DNA from: Candidatus Scalindua japonica
GTDB lineage: Bacteria > Planctomycetota > Brocadiia > Brocadiales > Scalinduaceae
Assembly (NCBI RefSeq): GCF_002443295.1
Contig: NZ_BAOS01000007.1
Location: forward strand, 1-64,000
Reading direction: 5' to 3'
Length of the DNA stretch: 64,000 nt
Shown: positions 23,366 through 33,984 of the stretch, piece after piece
Position numbering within the stretch: position 1 is the stretch's first letter
How the letters are laid out: each line of letters begins with the position of its first letter
Program-made: the position numbers and the translations under genes
Notes under the pieces: generated by a model
What the model was told of the DNA's origin: nothing
Databases searched by the model: none
Seen by the model: the letters and a program-made list of their open reading frames with translations, nothing else

Positions 23366-25951
23366 TTATTTTGTATGAAAAGTTAAAGACAAGCCCTCAG
23401 AGTCCACGATTATCTCATTTACTCCCTGAAATTTACCCTGAAGTATTTCTAATGAGAGAGGGTTTTCAATCAGTTGCTGAATTGTACGTTTTAATGGCCT
23501 CGCACCATAGAAAACATCATACCCCTTCTCTACCAGACACTTTTTAGCAGATTCAGTCACTGACAGTTTCAGGTTATGCTGGCTCAGTCTCTTTTTAAGT
23601 CCCTCAAGCTGTATCTCAACAATATCTCCAATTTGTTCTTTTGTCAGGCTGCTGAAAATTATTGTTTCATCAATACGGTTCAGGAATTCCGGACGAAATG
23701 TGTCTTTCAAGGTTTTTTTGATATTTGCATCCAGTTCGTCCCTGTTTCCATGACTAATAAAATCCTGGATATACTGACTTCCGATATTCGAGGTCATCGC
23801 GATTATTGTATTTCTAAAATCAACCGTTCTTCCATGACCATCAGTCAACCTTCCATCATCAAATACCTGGAGTAAAACATTAAAAATATCTCTATGTGCC
23901 TTTTCAATCTCATCAAAAAGAATTACTGAATACGGCCGACGTCTTATTGCCTCTGTCAATCTCCCTCCCTCTTCATAACCAACATATCCGGGAGGAGCGC
24001 CTATGAGCCTGGCAACAGAGTGTTGCTCCATGAACTCAGACATGTCAATCCTTACCATCGCATTTTCATCATCAAAGAGAAAAGAAGCCAACGCCTTACA
24101 TAATTCTGTCTTGCCAACACCCGTAGGGCCCAGAAAGAGAAAAGTCCCTATCGGGCGATTGGGGTCCTGCAAGCCGGCTCGTGCACGTCTGACAGAATTT
24201 GAGACTGCTTCTATTGCTTCGTCTTGTCCGATGACCCGTTCTCTTAAACGTTCTTCCATTCTGACAAGCTTCTCTTTTTCACCCTCCATCATCCTTGAGA
24301 CTGGAATACCGGTCCATTTAGATACAACCTCTGCTATATCATCAGTGTCAACTTCTTCCTTAAGCAGACATCGCTCTTTTTGAATATCCTGTAATCTTTC
24401 ATGCTTTTCTTTAAGTTTACTGTCATATTCACTGAGCAAACTATATCTTATTTCCGCTACTTTTTCCAGATCACCATTTCTCTGGGCAGTCTGCTCGTTT
24501 ACCCTTGCCTGATCAATTTTTGCATTTAAGTCCTGAATCTCTTTTATTACCTGTTTCTCATTTTCCCAGTGCAGTCTTAATGCGCGGCCATCTTCTTTGA
24601 GCCCAGATAGTTGACGCTCCAGCTTTTCAACCCTTTTCCCTGACTCCTCATCACTCTCTTTTTTTAACGCTTTTCTTTCAATTTCCAGTTGCGTTATCTT
24701 CCGCTCTACTTCATCCAGCTCAGTTGGCATACTGTCTATTTCCATCCTCAACTTTGAAGCAGCTTCATCTATCAGATCTATAGCTTTATCAGGTAGAAAT
24801 CTATCGGAAATATATCTATGTGAAAGTGTTGCCGCTGCAACCAGTGCAGCATCCTTAATCCGGACACCATGATGTAAATCATAACGTTCCTTTAAACCAC
24901 GCAGGATCGCAATAGCATCTTCAACAGATGGTTCATCGATATATACCGGCTGAAATCTTCTTTCCAACGCCGCATCTTTTTCAATATACTTCCTATATTC
25001 ATCTAAAGTTGTTGCACCAATACAATGAAGTTCCCCACGAGCCAGAGCAGGTTTCAGGAGGTTGGATGCATCCACCGCCCCCTCCGCAGCCCCCGCACCA
25101 ACAACCGTATGCAACTCATCAATAAAAATGATTGATTGCCCTTCAGAGGCATCAATGTCTTTTAAAACAGCCTTTAAACGATCCTCAAACTCTCCTCTAA
25201 ATTTTGCACCGGCAATCAGAGCTCCCATATCGAGAGACATCACCCTTTTGTTTTTAAGTCCTTCCGGGACATCACCGTTAATAATCCTGAGGGCCAGGCC
25301 CTCAGCAATAGCCGTCTTACCAACACCTGGTTCTCCAATTAATACAGGATTATTTTTTGTCCTTCGAGATAGTACCTGGATTGTACGCCTGATTTCATCA
25401 TCACGCCCAATGACAGGATCTAATTTACCCTTAGACGCCAGTTCTACAAGATCTTTGCAGTAGCGCTCAAGAGCCTGATATTTTTCCTCCGGGTTCTGGT
25501 CAGTAACTCTCTGACTTCCCCTTATATCCTTTAATGCCGAAAAAATTTCAGATCTGTTAACACCTGATTCAAGCAGTATTTTGCCTGCAGTGCTTTGTTT
25601 GTTATCTGTTATGGATATTAAAAGATGCTCGGTGCTTACGTAGTCATCCTTTAATCTACCGGCTTCAGCAGTAGCATTGTTGAATATATCCTTCAATTCA
25701 TTACTGATATATTGCCCCTGCACTCCACTCACCTGCGGTAAAGATTCTACGGATTTATTGGCTTTGGCAAGAACCGTACTACTATCCACTCCCAGTTTCT
25801 TCATAATAGGAACCACTACTCCCTGTTGCTGCTGAAGAAGGCTGACAAGAAGATGTAATGGATCTACCTGTTGGTGTCCTTTTGTAGCTGCAAACTGCTG
25901 GGCGTCCTGTATTGCTTCCTGAGCCTTTATTGTAAATTTATCTAATCTCAT
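23366..25951 (-). CDS. clpB: ATP-dependent protein disaggregase ClpB
   Basis: Hexameric AAA+ chaperone that pulls proteins out of aggregates together with DnaK. The N domain covers residues 1-145, and NBD1 has Walker [14 protein letters not shown] and Walker [15 protein letters not shown]. The coiled-coil middle domain that marks ClpB rather than ClpA/C spans about 400-525. NBD2 has [13 protein letters not shown] and [11 protein letters not shown], and ends [16 protein letters not shown]. Full length at 861 residues. It lies downstream of dnaK on the same strand but beyond a strong terminator, so it can be regulated separately. Confidence 0.97.
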   Translation of the reverse strand: MRLDKFTIKAQEAIQDAQQFAATKGHQQVDPLHLLVSLLQQQQGVVVPIMKKLGVDSSTVLAKANKSVESLPQVSGVQGQYISNELKDIFNNATAEAGRLKDDYVSTEHLLISITDNKQSTAGKILLESGVNRSEIFSALKDIRGSQRVTDQNPEEKYQALERYCKDLVELASKGKLDPVIGRDDEIRRTIQVLSRRTKNNPVLIGEPGVGKTAIAEGLALRIINGDVPEGLKNKRVMSLDMGALIAGAKFRGEFEDRLKAVLKDIDASEGQSIIFIDELHTVVGAGAAEGAVDASNLLKPALARGELHCIGATTLDEYRKYIEKDAALERRFQPVYIDEPSVEDAIAILRGLKERYDLHHGVRIKDAALVAAATLSHRYISDRFLPDKAIDLIDEAASKLRMEIDSMPTELDEVERKITQLEIERKALKKESDEESGKRVEKLERQLSGLKEDGRALRLHWENEKQVIKEIQDLNAKIDQARVNEQTAQRNGDLEKVAEIRYSLLSEYDSKLKEKHERLQDIQKERCLLKEEVDTDDIAEVVSKWTGIPVSRMMEGEKEKLVRMEERLRERVIGQDEAIEAVSNSVRRARAGLQDPNRPIGTFLFLGPTGVGKTELCKALASFLFDDENAMVRIDMSEFMEQHSVARLIGAPPGYVGYEEGGRLTEAIRRRPYSVILFDEIEKAHRDIFNVLLQVFDDGRLTDGHGRTVDFRNTIIAMTSNIGSQYIQDFISHGNRDELDANIKKTLKDTFRPEFLNRIDETIIFSSLTKEQIGDIVEIQLEGLKKRLSQHNLKLSVTESAKKCLVEKGYDVFYGARPLKRTIQQLIENPLSLEILQGKFQGVNEIIVDSEGLSLTFHTK

Positions 25952-25975
25952 TTTTTAATCCTCATAACGTATGAA

Positions 25976-26008
25976 ACAAAAAAAGCCGGGGGAAACCCGG
26001 CTTTTCTT
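25976..26008 (-). terminator. Rho-independent terminator between dnaK and clpB
   Basis: AAAAGCCGGG (25981-25990) and CCCGGCTTTT (25996-26005) form a 10-bp stem with a 5-base loop. On the minus strand it is followed by TTTTTTT. It lies about 55 bases after the dnaK stop. Confidence 0.9.
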
Positions 26009-26059
26009 TATTAAAAATGCTCACTTTCTCCAGTGAAAAGTGGAATAAATAATGATATT

Positions 26060-28000
26060 TTACTCCTTAACCTCATAATCAGCATCAATAACATCATCAC
26101 CTTCTTTGCCTTTTTTAGAATCTTTTTCTTCTGAAGGTTTCTCTCCGGCAGAAGCCCCTTCCGTTGATGCTTCCTGACCGGCGGCTGCCTGTTGCTCTTT
26201 GGCTGCTGCTTCATACATAGCCTGCGACAATTTGTGAGATTTCTCCTGTAGCTCATCTATAGCCTTCTTGATCTCTTCAACATTTTTTCCTTCTTTAGCT
26301 GTTTTCAGTTTTTCCAATGCCTGATTAATGTTGTTTTTTTCAGTCTCATCAACCTTATCACCATGCTCTTTCAGGGTGTTCTCTGTCGAATAAATTACCT
26401 GGTCAGCCTGGTTTAGTACATCTATGACCTCCCTGTTCTTTTTATCTTCTTCTGCATGCAGTTCTGCTTCCTTTGTCATCTTATCGATTTCTGCCTCAGA
26501 TAAGCCGGAAGAAGATTTTATCTGTATAGATTGCTCTTTACCGGTCCCAAGATCTTTAGCTGACACATGAAGAATACCATTTGCATCAATATCAAAAGAT
26601 ACCTCAACCTGTGGAATACCTCTGGGCGCAGAAGGAATTCCGGTTAACTGAAATCTCCCAAGTGTACGATTATCAGTCGCCATTGAACGTTCACCCTGTA
26701 TTACATGTATATCTACTGCCGTCTGGTTATCCGCAGCAGTCGAGAAAATTTCCTTTTTGTTAGTAGGTATCGTTGTATTACGAGGAATTAAAACAGTGCT
26801 GACACTGCCTAATGTTTCAATACCTAATGAAAGTGGAGTAACATCCAACAGCAAGACATCATGGACTTCACCCGCAAGAACCGCCCCCTGTATAGCAGCG
26901 CCCAGTGCAACAACTTCATCAGGATTTACACTTTTATTCGGTTCTTTATTAAAGACCTCTTTTACCAGCTTTTGAACAATGGGAGACCTTGTTGTTCCTC
27001 CAACAAGTATTACCTCGTTTATGTCACTAGAGCTGATTTTTGCGTCTTTCATGGCCAGTTCACATGGTTTACGACACTTTTCTACAAGGCTGACAATCAG
27101 TTGTTCGAACTTTGCTCTTGTCAAGCTCATGGTCAAATGTTTAGGTCCGGACTGGTCTGCTGTTATAAAAGGGAGATTAATCTCAGTGGTTGTTGAAGTT
27201 GAAAGTTCACATTTCGCCTTTTCCGCAGCCTCTCTGAGGCGCTGCAAAGCCATATGGTCCTGCCGAAGTTCTATGCCCTGCTCTTTCTTAAACTCATCAG
27301 CAATATGATTCAATAAAACCTGGTCAATATCGTCTCCACCAAGATGAGTATTGCCATTTGTAGAGAGTACCTCAAAAACTCCTTCACCGACTTCTAATAT
27401 AGATACATCAAATGTACCGCCACCAAGGTCAAAAACAGCTATTTTTTCGTTTTTCTTCTTATCAATGCCATATGCCAGGGATGCCGCTGTCGGTTCATTA
27501 ATAATACGAACTACATCCAACCCAGCAATTGAGCCGGCATCTTTTGTTGCCTGTCTCTGGCTATCATTAAAATAAGCAGGGACTGTAATAACTGCTTTCT
27601 TGACTTCCGTGCCCAGGTAATCTTCAGCGGTTTTCTTAAGATTTTGAAGCACCATTGCAGAGATTTCCGGAGGTGTAAAACTATTCCCCCTTGCCTCTAC
27701 CTTTACTAATTCTTCAGGACCACCTACTATTTCATACGGTACCAGTTTTTCTTCCTCAGCGACTTCATTATGCCTCCTACCCATAAAACGTTTAATAGAA
27801 AACACCGTATTTTTTGGATTTATAACAGCCTGGCGCTTGGCAAGCTGCCCAACCAGACGCTCATCTTTATCAGTAAAAGCCACAACAGAAGGAGTAATCC
27901 TGTTCCCTTCGGAATTTGTTATTACTTTGGGCTGATCACCTTCCATTATAGCCACTACTGAATTAGTAGTTCCCAAGTCTATTCCAATAATTTTTTCCAT
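26060..28000 (-). CDS. dnaK: Hsp70 chaperone DnaK
   Basis: ATP-driven chaperone for nascent and misfolded proteins. The nucleotide-binding domain begins with [16 protein letters not shown] and contains [13 protein letters not shown] and [14 protein letters not shown]. The substrate domain ([13 protein letters not shown] onwards) and helical lid are complete, and the C-terminal tail ends [11 protein letters not shown], close to the EEVD/EVK-type ends of bacterial DnaK. Between lid and tail is an Ala/Gln/Glu/Gly/Lys-rich disordered stretch. The ATG at 28000 has GGAG six bases ahead, and an in-frame TTG one codon earlier is less likely. dnaJ and grpE are not adjacent. Confidence 0.97.
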   Translation of the reverse strand: MEKIIGIDLGTTNSVVAIMEGDQPKVITNSEGNRITPSVVAFTDKDERLVGQLAKRQAVINPKNTVFSIKRFMGRRHNEVAEEEKLVPYEIVGGPEELVKVEARGNSFTPPEISAMVLQNLKKTAEDYLGTEVKKAVITVPAYFNDSQRQATKDAGSIAGLDVVRIINEPTAASLAYGIDKKKNEKIAVFDLGGGTFDVSILEVGEGVFEVLSTNGNTHLGGDDIDQVLLNHIADEFKKEQGIELRQDHMALQRLREAAEKAKCELSTSTTTEINLPFITADQSGPKHLTMSLTRAKFEQLIVSLVEKCRKPCELAMKDAKISSSDINEVILVGGTTRSPIVQKLVKEVFNKEPNKSVNPDEVVALGAAIQGAVLAGEVHDVLLLDVTPLSLGIETLGSVSTVLIPRNTTIPTNKKEIFSTAADNQTAVDIHVIQGERSMATDNRTLGRFQLTGIPSAPRGIPQVEVSFDIDANGILHVSAKDLGTGKEQSIQIKSSSGLSEAEIDKMTKEAELHAEEDKKNREVIDVLNQADQVIYSTENTLKEHGDKVDETEKNNINQALEKLKTAKEGKNVEEIKKAIDELQEKSHKLSQAMYEAAAKEQQAAAGQEASTEGASAGEKPSEEKDSKKGKEGDDVIDADYEVKE

Positions 28001-28003
28001 CAA

Positions 28004-28419
28004 ATTCTCCTTTATAATATTAAATTATATACTTTTGCTTAAACAGTTTTATAATTGTTTTATTTTTTCTTTAAGAAGATTTTGCCTGATCCTATTTGTC
28101 AAACATATAAGGTTGAATATGAATCAAACAATCTTCTTACTTGTATCTGGAAATACGCAAAATATATACCATATATTATACAAATCTCATAAACAATTAT
28201 GATATAGAAACTTACAATATATATACAAATTTTACAATACTAGTACCTTCTTTATCTGAATCCATATTATGCCATAATGGCATATTTTTGCTGAAATCGA
28301 ATTTTGACATGACAAATGGAATTTTGCGGAAAGTTTTTGTGTGAATTGCGTAGTTGGTAGATGTAGCGACAATGGAACAATCAGGCAAACAAACATCTGA
28401 TACAACAATGATACTATTG
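28004..28419. other. AT-rich dnaK upstream region with dyads
   Basis: This 416-base gap between dapB and dnaK (both minus) contains no ORF worth calling. It holds a perfect dyad TATGCCAT-A-ATGGCATA (28268-28284) and a 10-bp inverted repeat TAAGAAGATT (28072-28081) / AATCTTCTTA (28130-28139) nearer the dnaK start. No CIRCE element (TTAGCACTC-N9-GAGTGCTAA) is present, so HrcA control of dnaK is not supported. A TTGACA on the minus strand near 28100 lacks a good -10 partner. Confidence 0.5.
28268..28284. promoter_or_regulatory. Perfect 17-bp dyad, possible operator
   Basis: TATGCCAT, one A, then ATGGCATA: an exact palindrome about 270 bases upstream of the dnaK start and 130 bases beyond the dapB stop. 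Its length and symmetry fit a homodimeric regulator site, but the regulator is unknown and it is distant from dnaK. Confidence 0.4.
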
Positions 28420-29211
28420 TCAAGAACCTAAGGCATCTTTCATATTATAATAACCGGGTGGTTTTCCAGCCAGGAATTTTGCAGCACGGAGAGAACCCAG
28501 GGCAAAAGAATCACGCGTTTGTGCTTTATGAACCAATTCAAGACGCTCTCCTGCATTACAGAACGTTACCGTATGTTCTCCTACAATATCTCCTGATCGA
28601 ATTGAGTGTATACAGATTTGATCTTGTGGCCTTTCGTCAGTAATCCCTTTACGCCCATAAATTACCACTTCATCCATTTTTCGATCTGTTGCTGAGCATA
28701 TATTTTCTGCCAGCCTTAAAGCTGTGCCACTCGGCGCATCTTTTTTATAACGATGGTGTGATTCAATTATCTCTATATCAGTTTCATTACCCAGGATTTT
28801 TGACACATACTCTGCAAGGTTAAAAAGCAAATTTACACCAACGCTCATATTTGGTGAAAAAAGGCATGGTATAGTTTGAGATGCATCTTTAAGCTGCCCC
28901 ATTTGTTTCTTATCAAGACCGGTAGTACCTGTCACAATGGCAACTCCCCTATCTACACAAGCTTTCAGCCTATTCATTGTAGAATCAGGAGAGGTAAAAT
29001 CTATTAATACCTCAGGTGAACCACTAAGCTCTTCCGATATTGTTATATCGTTATGCCCCCGGCTGATTATAGTGCTCAAATTTTTTCCGATGCATTGGTG
29101 ACCCTTCCTTTCAAGAGCAGCAACCAATTGCAAATCTTTGTCTTCTGCTACCAGCGTCGCAATCCTTAATCCCATGCGCCCGCATACACCGTTTATTGCT
29201 ACATTAATCAT
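28420..29211 (-). CDS. dapB: 4-hydroxy-tetrahydrodipicolinate reductase
   Basis: Reduces the DapA product with NAD(P)H in lysine and meso-diaminopimelate synthesis. The Rossmann motif is NGVCGRMG (residues 8-15). VTGTTGLDKKQ and FSPNMSVGVNLLF precede the catalytic segment ESHHRYKKDAPSGTAL, which has the conserved His, Lys and phosphate/carboxylate-binding SGTA. HTVTFCNAGERLELVHKAQTRDSFA closes the tetramer interface. Full length, 263 residues. Its presence supports a DAP-containing peptidoglycan or lysine pathway. Confidence 0.96.
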   Translation of the reverse strand: MINVAINGVCGRMGLRIATLVAEDKDLQLVAALERKGHQCIGKNLSTIISRGHNDITISEELSGSPEVLIDFTSPDSTMNRLKACVDRGVAIVTGTTGLDKKQMGQLKDASQTIPCLFSPNMSVGVNLLFNLAEYVSKILGNETDIEIIESHHRYKKDAPSGTALRLAENICSATDRKMDEVVIYGRKGITDERPQDQICIHSIRSGDIVGEHTVTFCNAGERLELVHKAQTRDSFALGSLRAAKFLAGKPPGYYNMKDALGS

Positions 29212-29234
29212 TATCTTACCAACTCTCTTTTTTT

Positions 29235-30119
29235 CTATTTATCACGTGTTTTTCTATATCTCTTACTTGCGTTTCTGAGAAAGTTCCTCTCTCTCCTTGT
29301 TAAACTCTTCATACCACCCTGGTTCACTTTATCTAACAAACTATCAACCTGTCCCTTAAGGTCCTCCTCTTTCTGGTACTCTTTTTCCTGTTGTTGCTTC
29401 TGCCATGACAAAAGAAAGCTGCTAAACCTGGGTTCGTAACGGATGAACAGGAAGCCATAAATAAGTCCTCCTAGATGCGCAAAATGCGCAGTATTACCAC
29501 TTGCCGGCATAATACAACTGATAACGGTGATACCTGCAAAAATCATAACAAGATATTTTGCCTTAATCGGAAACACGATGAAGATTATAGTGGAATTCGG
29601 ATAAAACATGGCAAATGCAATTTCTACGGCAAAAATCGCACCTGAAGCGCCAATGATTGGACTATAAGGAGTAAACAGACAGCAAAAGATACCTGCAAAG
29701 ATGCCTGCTGTAAAGTACATAGTCAGAAACTTCCTTGTACCCATTGCCCTTTCCACTTCACTACCGAACATCCATAAAACCAGCATATTGAATATTATAT
29801 GCCATGGGCTTGATACACTATGAAGAAACATATACGTTACAAATTGCCATAACCACAACTTTCCTATAGCAAGAGGTTGATAGAGCCAGAAAACCGTAGT
29901 AAACTGGTCTGGACCAGGCATTAACTGATGACCTATAGCATCTATATCAGTGCCGGAAGAGGCGCCTCCCCATTGTGAACTAATAGTAGAAAACAGAAGC
30001 TGGATGACAAAGACACTGACATTTATAATTATCAGTATCATTATAGCCCTTGTCCATTTACTTCCTATTGAGAGGCCAAATCCAGGCCCCGGTTTGTAAT
30101 GACTATCGTTGTATGCCAT
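29235..30119 (-). CDS. Rhomboid-family intramembrane serine protease
   Basis: Six-TM membrane protease of about 294 residues. The catalytic serine is in GASGAIFAV (TM4) and the histidine in FAHLGGLIYGFLF (TM6). The L1 loop region has HSVSSPWHIIFNMLVLWMFG, with HxxxN for oxyanion support. The C-terminal ~70 residues are charged and coiled (KQQQEKEYQKEEDLKGQVD), ending in SLTRRERNFLRNASKRYR, a cytosolic tail also seen in other rhomboids. It is 23 bases upstream of dapB on the same strand, possibly co-transcribed. Substrates are unknown. Confidence 0.93.
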   Translation of the reverse strand: MAYNDSHYKPGPGFGLSIGSKWTRAIMILIIINVSVFVIQLLFSTISSQWGGASSGTDIDAIGHQLMPGPDQFTTVFWLYQPLAIGKLWLWQFVTYMFLHSVSSPWHIIFNMLVLWMFGSEVERAMGTRKFLTMYFTAGIFAGIFCCLFTPYSPIIGASGAIFAVEIAFAMFYPNSTIIFIVFPIKAKYLVMIFAGITVISCIMPASGNTAHFAHLGGLIYGFLFIRYEPRFSSFLLSWQKQQQEKEYQKEEDLKGQVDSLLDKVNQGGMKSLTRRERNFLRNASKRYRKTRDK

Positions 30120-30267
30120 TTTCGATCGAAACCACTATTTATGAAAACTTATAACTTATTTATAGCAACTATAACCGCAGACTACGTTAACTGTTCAATA
30201 TAACTAATTCAATGGAAATGTCAAGATTGTTATAACTGTTTTACGAACTGAAAATTATAAAAAATGA

Positions 30268-31878
30268 TTACTGTGCCATTATTTTTTTAAACAAGAACAC
30301 ACTGAGAATAAGATTAACAATATTTGCCCCCCAGACTGAAGGAATAATCGGAAAGTTCATGCTCTCTGCTACAACTAACCCCGTTGCAACCAATGGATAG
30401 TAAATAAAAAGTATTAAAATAAAACTTATACCCAGACTGACAAGTATATTACTGCTCCTTGTCATTATACCTAGTGGAATCCCTATTAAAATAAACGAAA
30501 GGCTTGCAAGCGAAGGCGACAATCTCTTGTGTATGTTTACTGTTAATTCCCTTCTCATATTCTGCTTTTCTGCCATTGAAATTTGCCCAACAAGTATCAG
30601 GCGCTCTTTCTCAAGTTCTTCTTCACTGCGGTTAAGTTCCTGAATTTCCAGTGTGACTTCCTCAACTTTTTTGTTCTCTTCCTCTATTAATCTTTGAGAT
30701 ATTAATATCTTTCGCTTTGTTGTTTTAATCCTCCGCTTTTCCTTCTTTATTATTTTATTTATTAAGGCAATATTTTTAGCATACTCCTCATCCCTATCAC
30801 CTTTATGTTCCAGGTTATCCGTATCTTCTTCATTGTCCTTTTCTATAGCCAGCTTTCTAATATTTCCTTTAGCCACATTAATGTAATTTTCATAGATATT
30901 AAGATTAAATCTGGCACGTTTTATTGCACCCTCCTGCCTGGAAATATTTGCGGCTGAATCTTTTCTCTTCTTTTCCGCTCTCTGCAGTTTCATGCTGACT
31001 TCACTCTTTTTCTCGTTAATCGATGAAATCCCTCTTGTTGCACGCTTAATAGTTTTTTCAGAATTTTTAAATGGCTTGTCTAAACTGCTTAACTCATTAT
31101 TAATTTCTCCTCTTTGTTCAATAAGACGTGTCAGAGTAGTATATTTAAGGGCTGAATGACGTACTTTTTGCCTTAATGGGATTGCAAATACCGCTTCCTC
31201 GAAACTCCCCATTGTGGGAGAATCAACACTATAATCAATGTCCGGCTTAAGAAATTCACCTCGCCTTAACGTTAAGAATACCTGAGTACCGTCTTCGTCT
31301 ATCTCTATTTCACCCTCCTCTGCTAATAGTATGTTGACTATATAGTCGTCAGCGTATTCAAAAACGGCAATGTCTTTGAAGTTGTTACTTTCCACGCTAC
31401 CAATAAAAATCTGGTAAGGATGAAAATCAATCTTCTTTTTAGCCGTAATAAAGTGTGTTGCAAGAACTCGTTTAACGGCCTTCTCTTGAAGTTGTCTCAC
31501 CTTAAAATAAGATTTTGGCAAAACTTCGGCATTAAGATACAAGGTCAATACACTAAAAAAGATACCAACAATAACTATTGGTACAACTAAGTGGTAAAGG
31601 TGTATCCCTGCGGCTTTAGTTGCCGTTATTTCATTGTCAGCACTAAGTCTTCCATAAGACATAACAGTCGCCGTTAGTAACGAAGACGGTAATGCATGTG
31701 GCATGGTGTATATAGCCATATATGGCAAAACCGAAAAAAGACTTGGAACATCAAGCCCTTTATGAAGCAATTGTATGGAAAAACCCAGTAATAACACAAA
31801 TTCAAAACATAGAAGCGATGGCAAGAATGTCCTGAACAACTCTTTTACTAAATATTTATGTAATATCTGTATATTCAT
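30268..31878 (-). CDS. LptF/LptG-family LPS export permease with a coiled-coil insertion
   Basis: Inner-membrane subunit of the LptB2FG machine that extracts LPS and pushes it onto the Lpt bridge. Three N-terminal TM helices (about residues 15-115) precede a periplasmic jellyroll-like domain (about 140-245), and the last TM helices (from SPSLASLSFILIGIPLGI at about 455) follow. Between jellyroll and C-terminal helices lie about 185 residues (255-440) of highly charged heptad-like helix (for example RRIKTTKRKILISQRLIEEE), absent from the usual ~360-residue LptF/G. The ATG at 31878 follows an in-frame TTG. It is divergent from msbA, which handles the same substrate. A single copy is seen, and F or G cannot be assigned. 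Confidence 0.85.
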   Translation of the reverse strand: MNIQILHKYLVKELFRTFLPSLLCFEFVLLLGFSIQLLHKGLDVPSLFSVLPYMAIYTMPHALPSSLLTATVMSYGRLSADNEITATKAAGIHLYHLVVPIVIVGIFFSVLTLYLNAEVLPKSYFKVRQLQEKAVKRVLATHFITAKKKIDFHPYQIFIGSVESNNFKDIAVFEYADDYIVNILLAEEGEIEIDEDGTQVFLTLRRGEFLKPDIDYSVDSPTMGSFEEAVFAIPLRQKVRHSALKYTTLTRLIEQRGEINNELSSLDKPFKNSEKTIKRATRGISSINEKKSEVSMKLQRAEKKRKDSAANISRQEGAIKRARFNLNIYENYINVAKGNIRKLAIEKDNEEDTDNLEHKGDRDEEYAKNIALINKIIKKEKRRIKTTKRKILISQRLIEEENKKVEEVTLEIQELNRSEEELEKERLILVGQISMAEKQNMRRELTVNIHKRLSPSLASLSFILIGIPLGIMTRSSNILVSLGISFILILFIYYPLVATGLVVAESMNFPIIPSVWGANIVNLILSVFLFKKIMAQ

Positions 31879-32098
31879 CAAATTCGCGAATTAATTCTTT
31901 TTGTGTAAGATCTCGGATTTCAAGATCTTAAGGTTGATTATATCTATCCTGCTTTGAATTGGTCAATAACAAATATTTGACAGTGAATGTACTGTTCAAA
32001 ATACAATCTTTTCATTGACAAAAGCCTTATGTGTGATACCATCATTTTGCAAATTATCAAGCAATTTAACAATAAAACCTGTTAAAAAATATCGACAT

Positions 32099-33982
32099 AT
32101 GTCAAAAAATAACAATATGATAACAGAATGTGCCAGGCTGTTTTCATACGCTAAACCACATTGGAAGATGTTTTTTCTCACCCTGCTCTGTATGGCACTT
32201 TTCACACTGTTCATTGGCGCTCAGTTAGCATTAATTAAGCCCGTAATAGATCGATTGATAAGAGGAGAAACGGCAAAAACTTCGTCTGTGACACACAGTG
32301 TTCATAAGGAAAATAATTCTGTAGATACATTTAGCAGCTTAAAACGAAAAGCTACCTCCAGAGTAACAGGAACAGCCTTTGTATCAAAATTTGATAAATT
32401 GTTTAAGAAATATACTCATTCTTTTACTTTTATAGGAATTCTTGTGGCAATTCTGGCCCCATTCATTTTTGCCTTTAATTATCTTCAAACATACCTGAAA
32501 AACCATGTTATGTGGAGCGTACTCATGGATATACGTAATCACCTATGCGAACATATCCTGCCACAACCTCTGAGTTATTTCGATAATAGAAAAAGCGGAG
32601 AACTGATCTCCAGACTCACGAATGACATTAATGCTACACAATTTGGTCTTTCGATCCTGTTTGATAGTATTCTCCTTCAACCTATGCGCCTTATATGCGG
32701 ATTAGGACTGGCATTCTATTTCAGTTGGAAACTTTCAATGTTTACATTTGTATTATTTCCCGTTGTTATTATACCGGTGATTGTATTTGGGCGTAAAATA
32801 AAAAAGTATGGAAGGCGAAGCCTTATGCATTTGGGAGAACTTACGGATGCAATGAGAGAAATGTTTTCGGGAATAAGGACGGTGAAAGCCTTCAAGATGG
32901 AAGATGAAGAGATCGTAGAGTTTAAAGCAATAAATTCAAGACTCTTTAAAAGAGTGATGCAGACAGTTAAAGCAAAGGCATTGAATTCAAGCACTACGGA
33001 GTTTATCTATTCTATGGGATTAGCCGCTATAATCATCATTGGAGGTTATGTTATCTCATCCAAGACCATCTCTCCGGGTTCACTTGGAGGTTTTGTCACC
33101 GTAACGGCGTTTTTGATACTCACATCAATAAAAAGACTGGCTAAAAGCTATGGAAAACTGCAGGAATCCTTAGCAGGTGCAAGTCGTGTCTTCGAGTTAA
33201 TAGACCAACATCCTACAATCATAGATAGCCCTGATGCGATAGAACTGAAAAAAATTGAGAATGAAATAGTATTTAATAATGTAAACTTTGCATACGAGAC
33301 CATTCCAGTCCTCAAGGACATCAACTTAACAGTACAAAAAGGACAGATTATTGCTATTGTGGGAGAAAGCGGTGCCGGCAAATCTACGTTACTCGATCTG
33401 GTTCCGCGTTTTTACGATCCAACAAAGGGAAGTATCAAGATTGATGGAATAGATATTCGCCTGATAAAACGCGACTCACTTCTTGATCAAATCGCAATTG
33501 TCTGCCAGCAGACATTTCTGTTTAACAGAAGTTTTAAAGACAATATTCTGTGCGGGAGAAGAAGCGCAAGTACAGAGGAAATAGAGAATGCGGCTCAAGC
33601 GGCTAATATACATGATTTTATCATTAATCTCCCAAAGGGTTATGATACTATAGTAGGAGAGCAAGGAGTAAAGCTCTCAGGTGGACAAAAGCAGAGGGTG
33701 ACCATCGCCAGGGCAATACTGAAAAATGCGCCTATTTTAATTTTAGATGAAGCAACATCTTCCCTGGATTCTGAATCTGAAAAGCTTGTACAGGGAGCAT
33801 TGGACAATTTAATGAAGGACAAAACAACTTTCGTTATCGCACATCGTCTCTCCACTATACGTCACGCTGACCGAATTGTAGTCTTGAAAAAAGGTTGTAT
33901 CGTTGAGACAGGCACACATGGCGAACTCATAGAGATAGAGAGTGAGTATAAAAAACAATATAGGATACAGTTTGATACATAA
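32099..33982 (+). CDS. msbA: MsbA-like lipid A/lipid exporter, ABC type (fused TM and ATPase)
   Basis: Flips lipid A-core or another lipid across the inner membrane. Six TM helices occupy about residues 15-340, and the ATPase domain follows with Walker A GESGAGKSTLLD, Q-loop CQQTFLF, signature KLSGGQKQRVTIARA, Walker B PILILDEATSSLDSES and H-loop FVIAHRLST. The ATG at 32099 (MSKNNNMITE) fits family N-termini better than the far upstream one at 32015. No strong ribosome site is visible. An extra ~45-residue hydrophilic loop (about residues 55-100) lies between TM1 and TM2. rfbD follows after two bases, giving an envelope operon. Confidence 0.9.
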   Translation: MSKNNNMITECARLFSYAKPHWKMFFLTLLCMALFTLFIGAQLALIKPVIDRLIRGETAKTSSVTHSVHKENNSVDTFSSLKRKATSRVTGTAFVSKFDKLFKKYTHSFTFIGILVAILAPFIFAFNYLQTYLKNHVMWSVLMDIRNHLCEHILPQPLSYFDNRKSGELISRLTNDINATQFGLSILFDSILLQPMRLICGLGLAFYFSWKLSMFTFVLFPVVIIPVIVFGRKIKKYGRRSLMHLGELTDAMREMFSGIRTVKAFKMEDEEIVEFKAINSRLFKRVMQTVKAKALNSSTTEFIYSMGLAAIIIIGGYVISSKTISPGSLGGFVTVTAFLILTSIKRLAKSYGKLQESLAGASRVFELIDQHPTIIDSPDAIELKKIENEIVFNNVNFAYETIPVLKDINLTVQKGQIIAIVGESGAGKSTLLDLVPRFYDPTKGSIKIDGIDIRLIKRDSLLDQIAIVCQQTFLFNRSFKDNILCGRRSASTEEIENAAQAANIHDFIINLPKGYDTIVGEQGVKLSGGQKQRVTIARAILKNAPILILDEATSSLDSESEKLVQGALDNLMKDKTTFVIAHRLSTIRHADRIVVLKKGCIVETGTHGELIEIESEYKKQYRIQFDT

Positions 33983-33984
33983 TA

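Noticed and set aside
26011-26256. 81-codon minus-strand frame at the dnaK 3' end
   Set aside because: Out-of-frame shadow of the repetitive Ala/Gln/Lys-rich DnaK tail.
28004-28419. CIRCE operator upstream of dnaK
   Set aside because: Searched for TTAGCACTC...GAGTGCTAA and close variants. None present.
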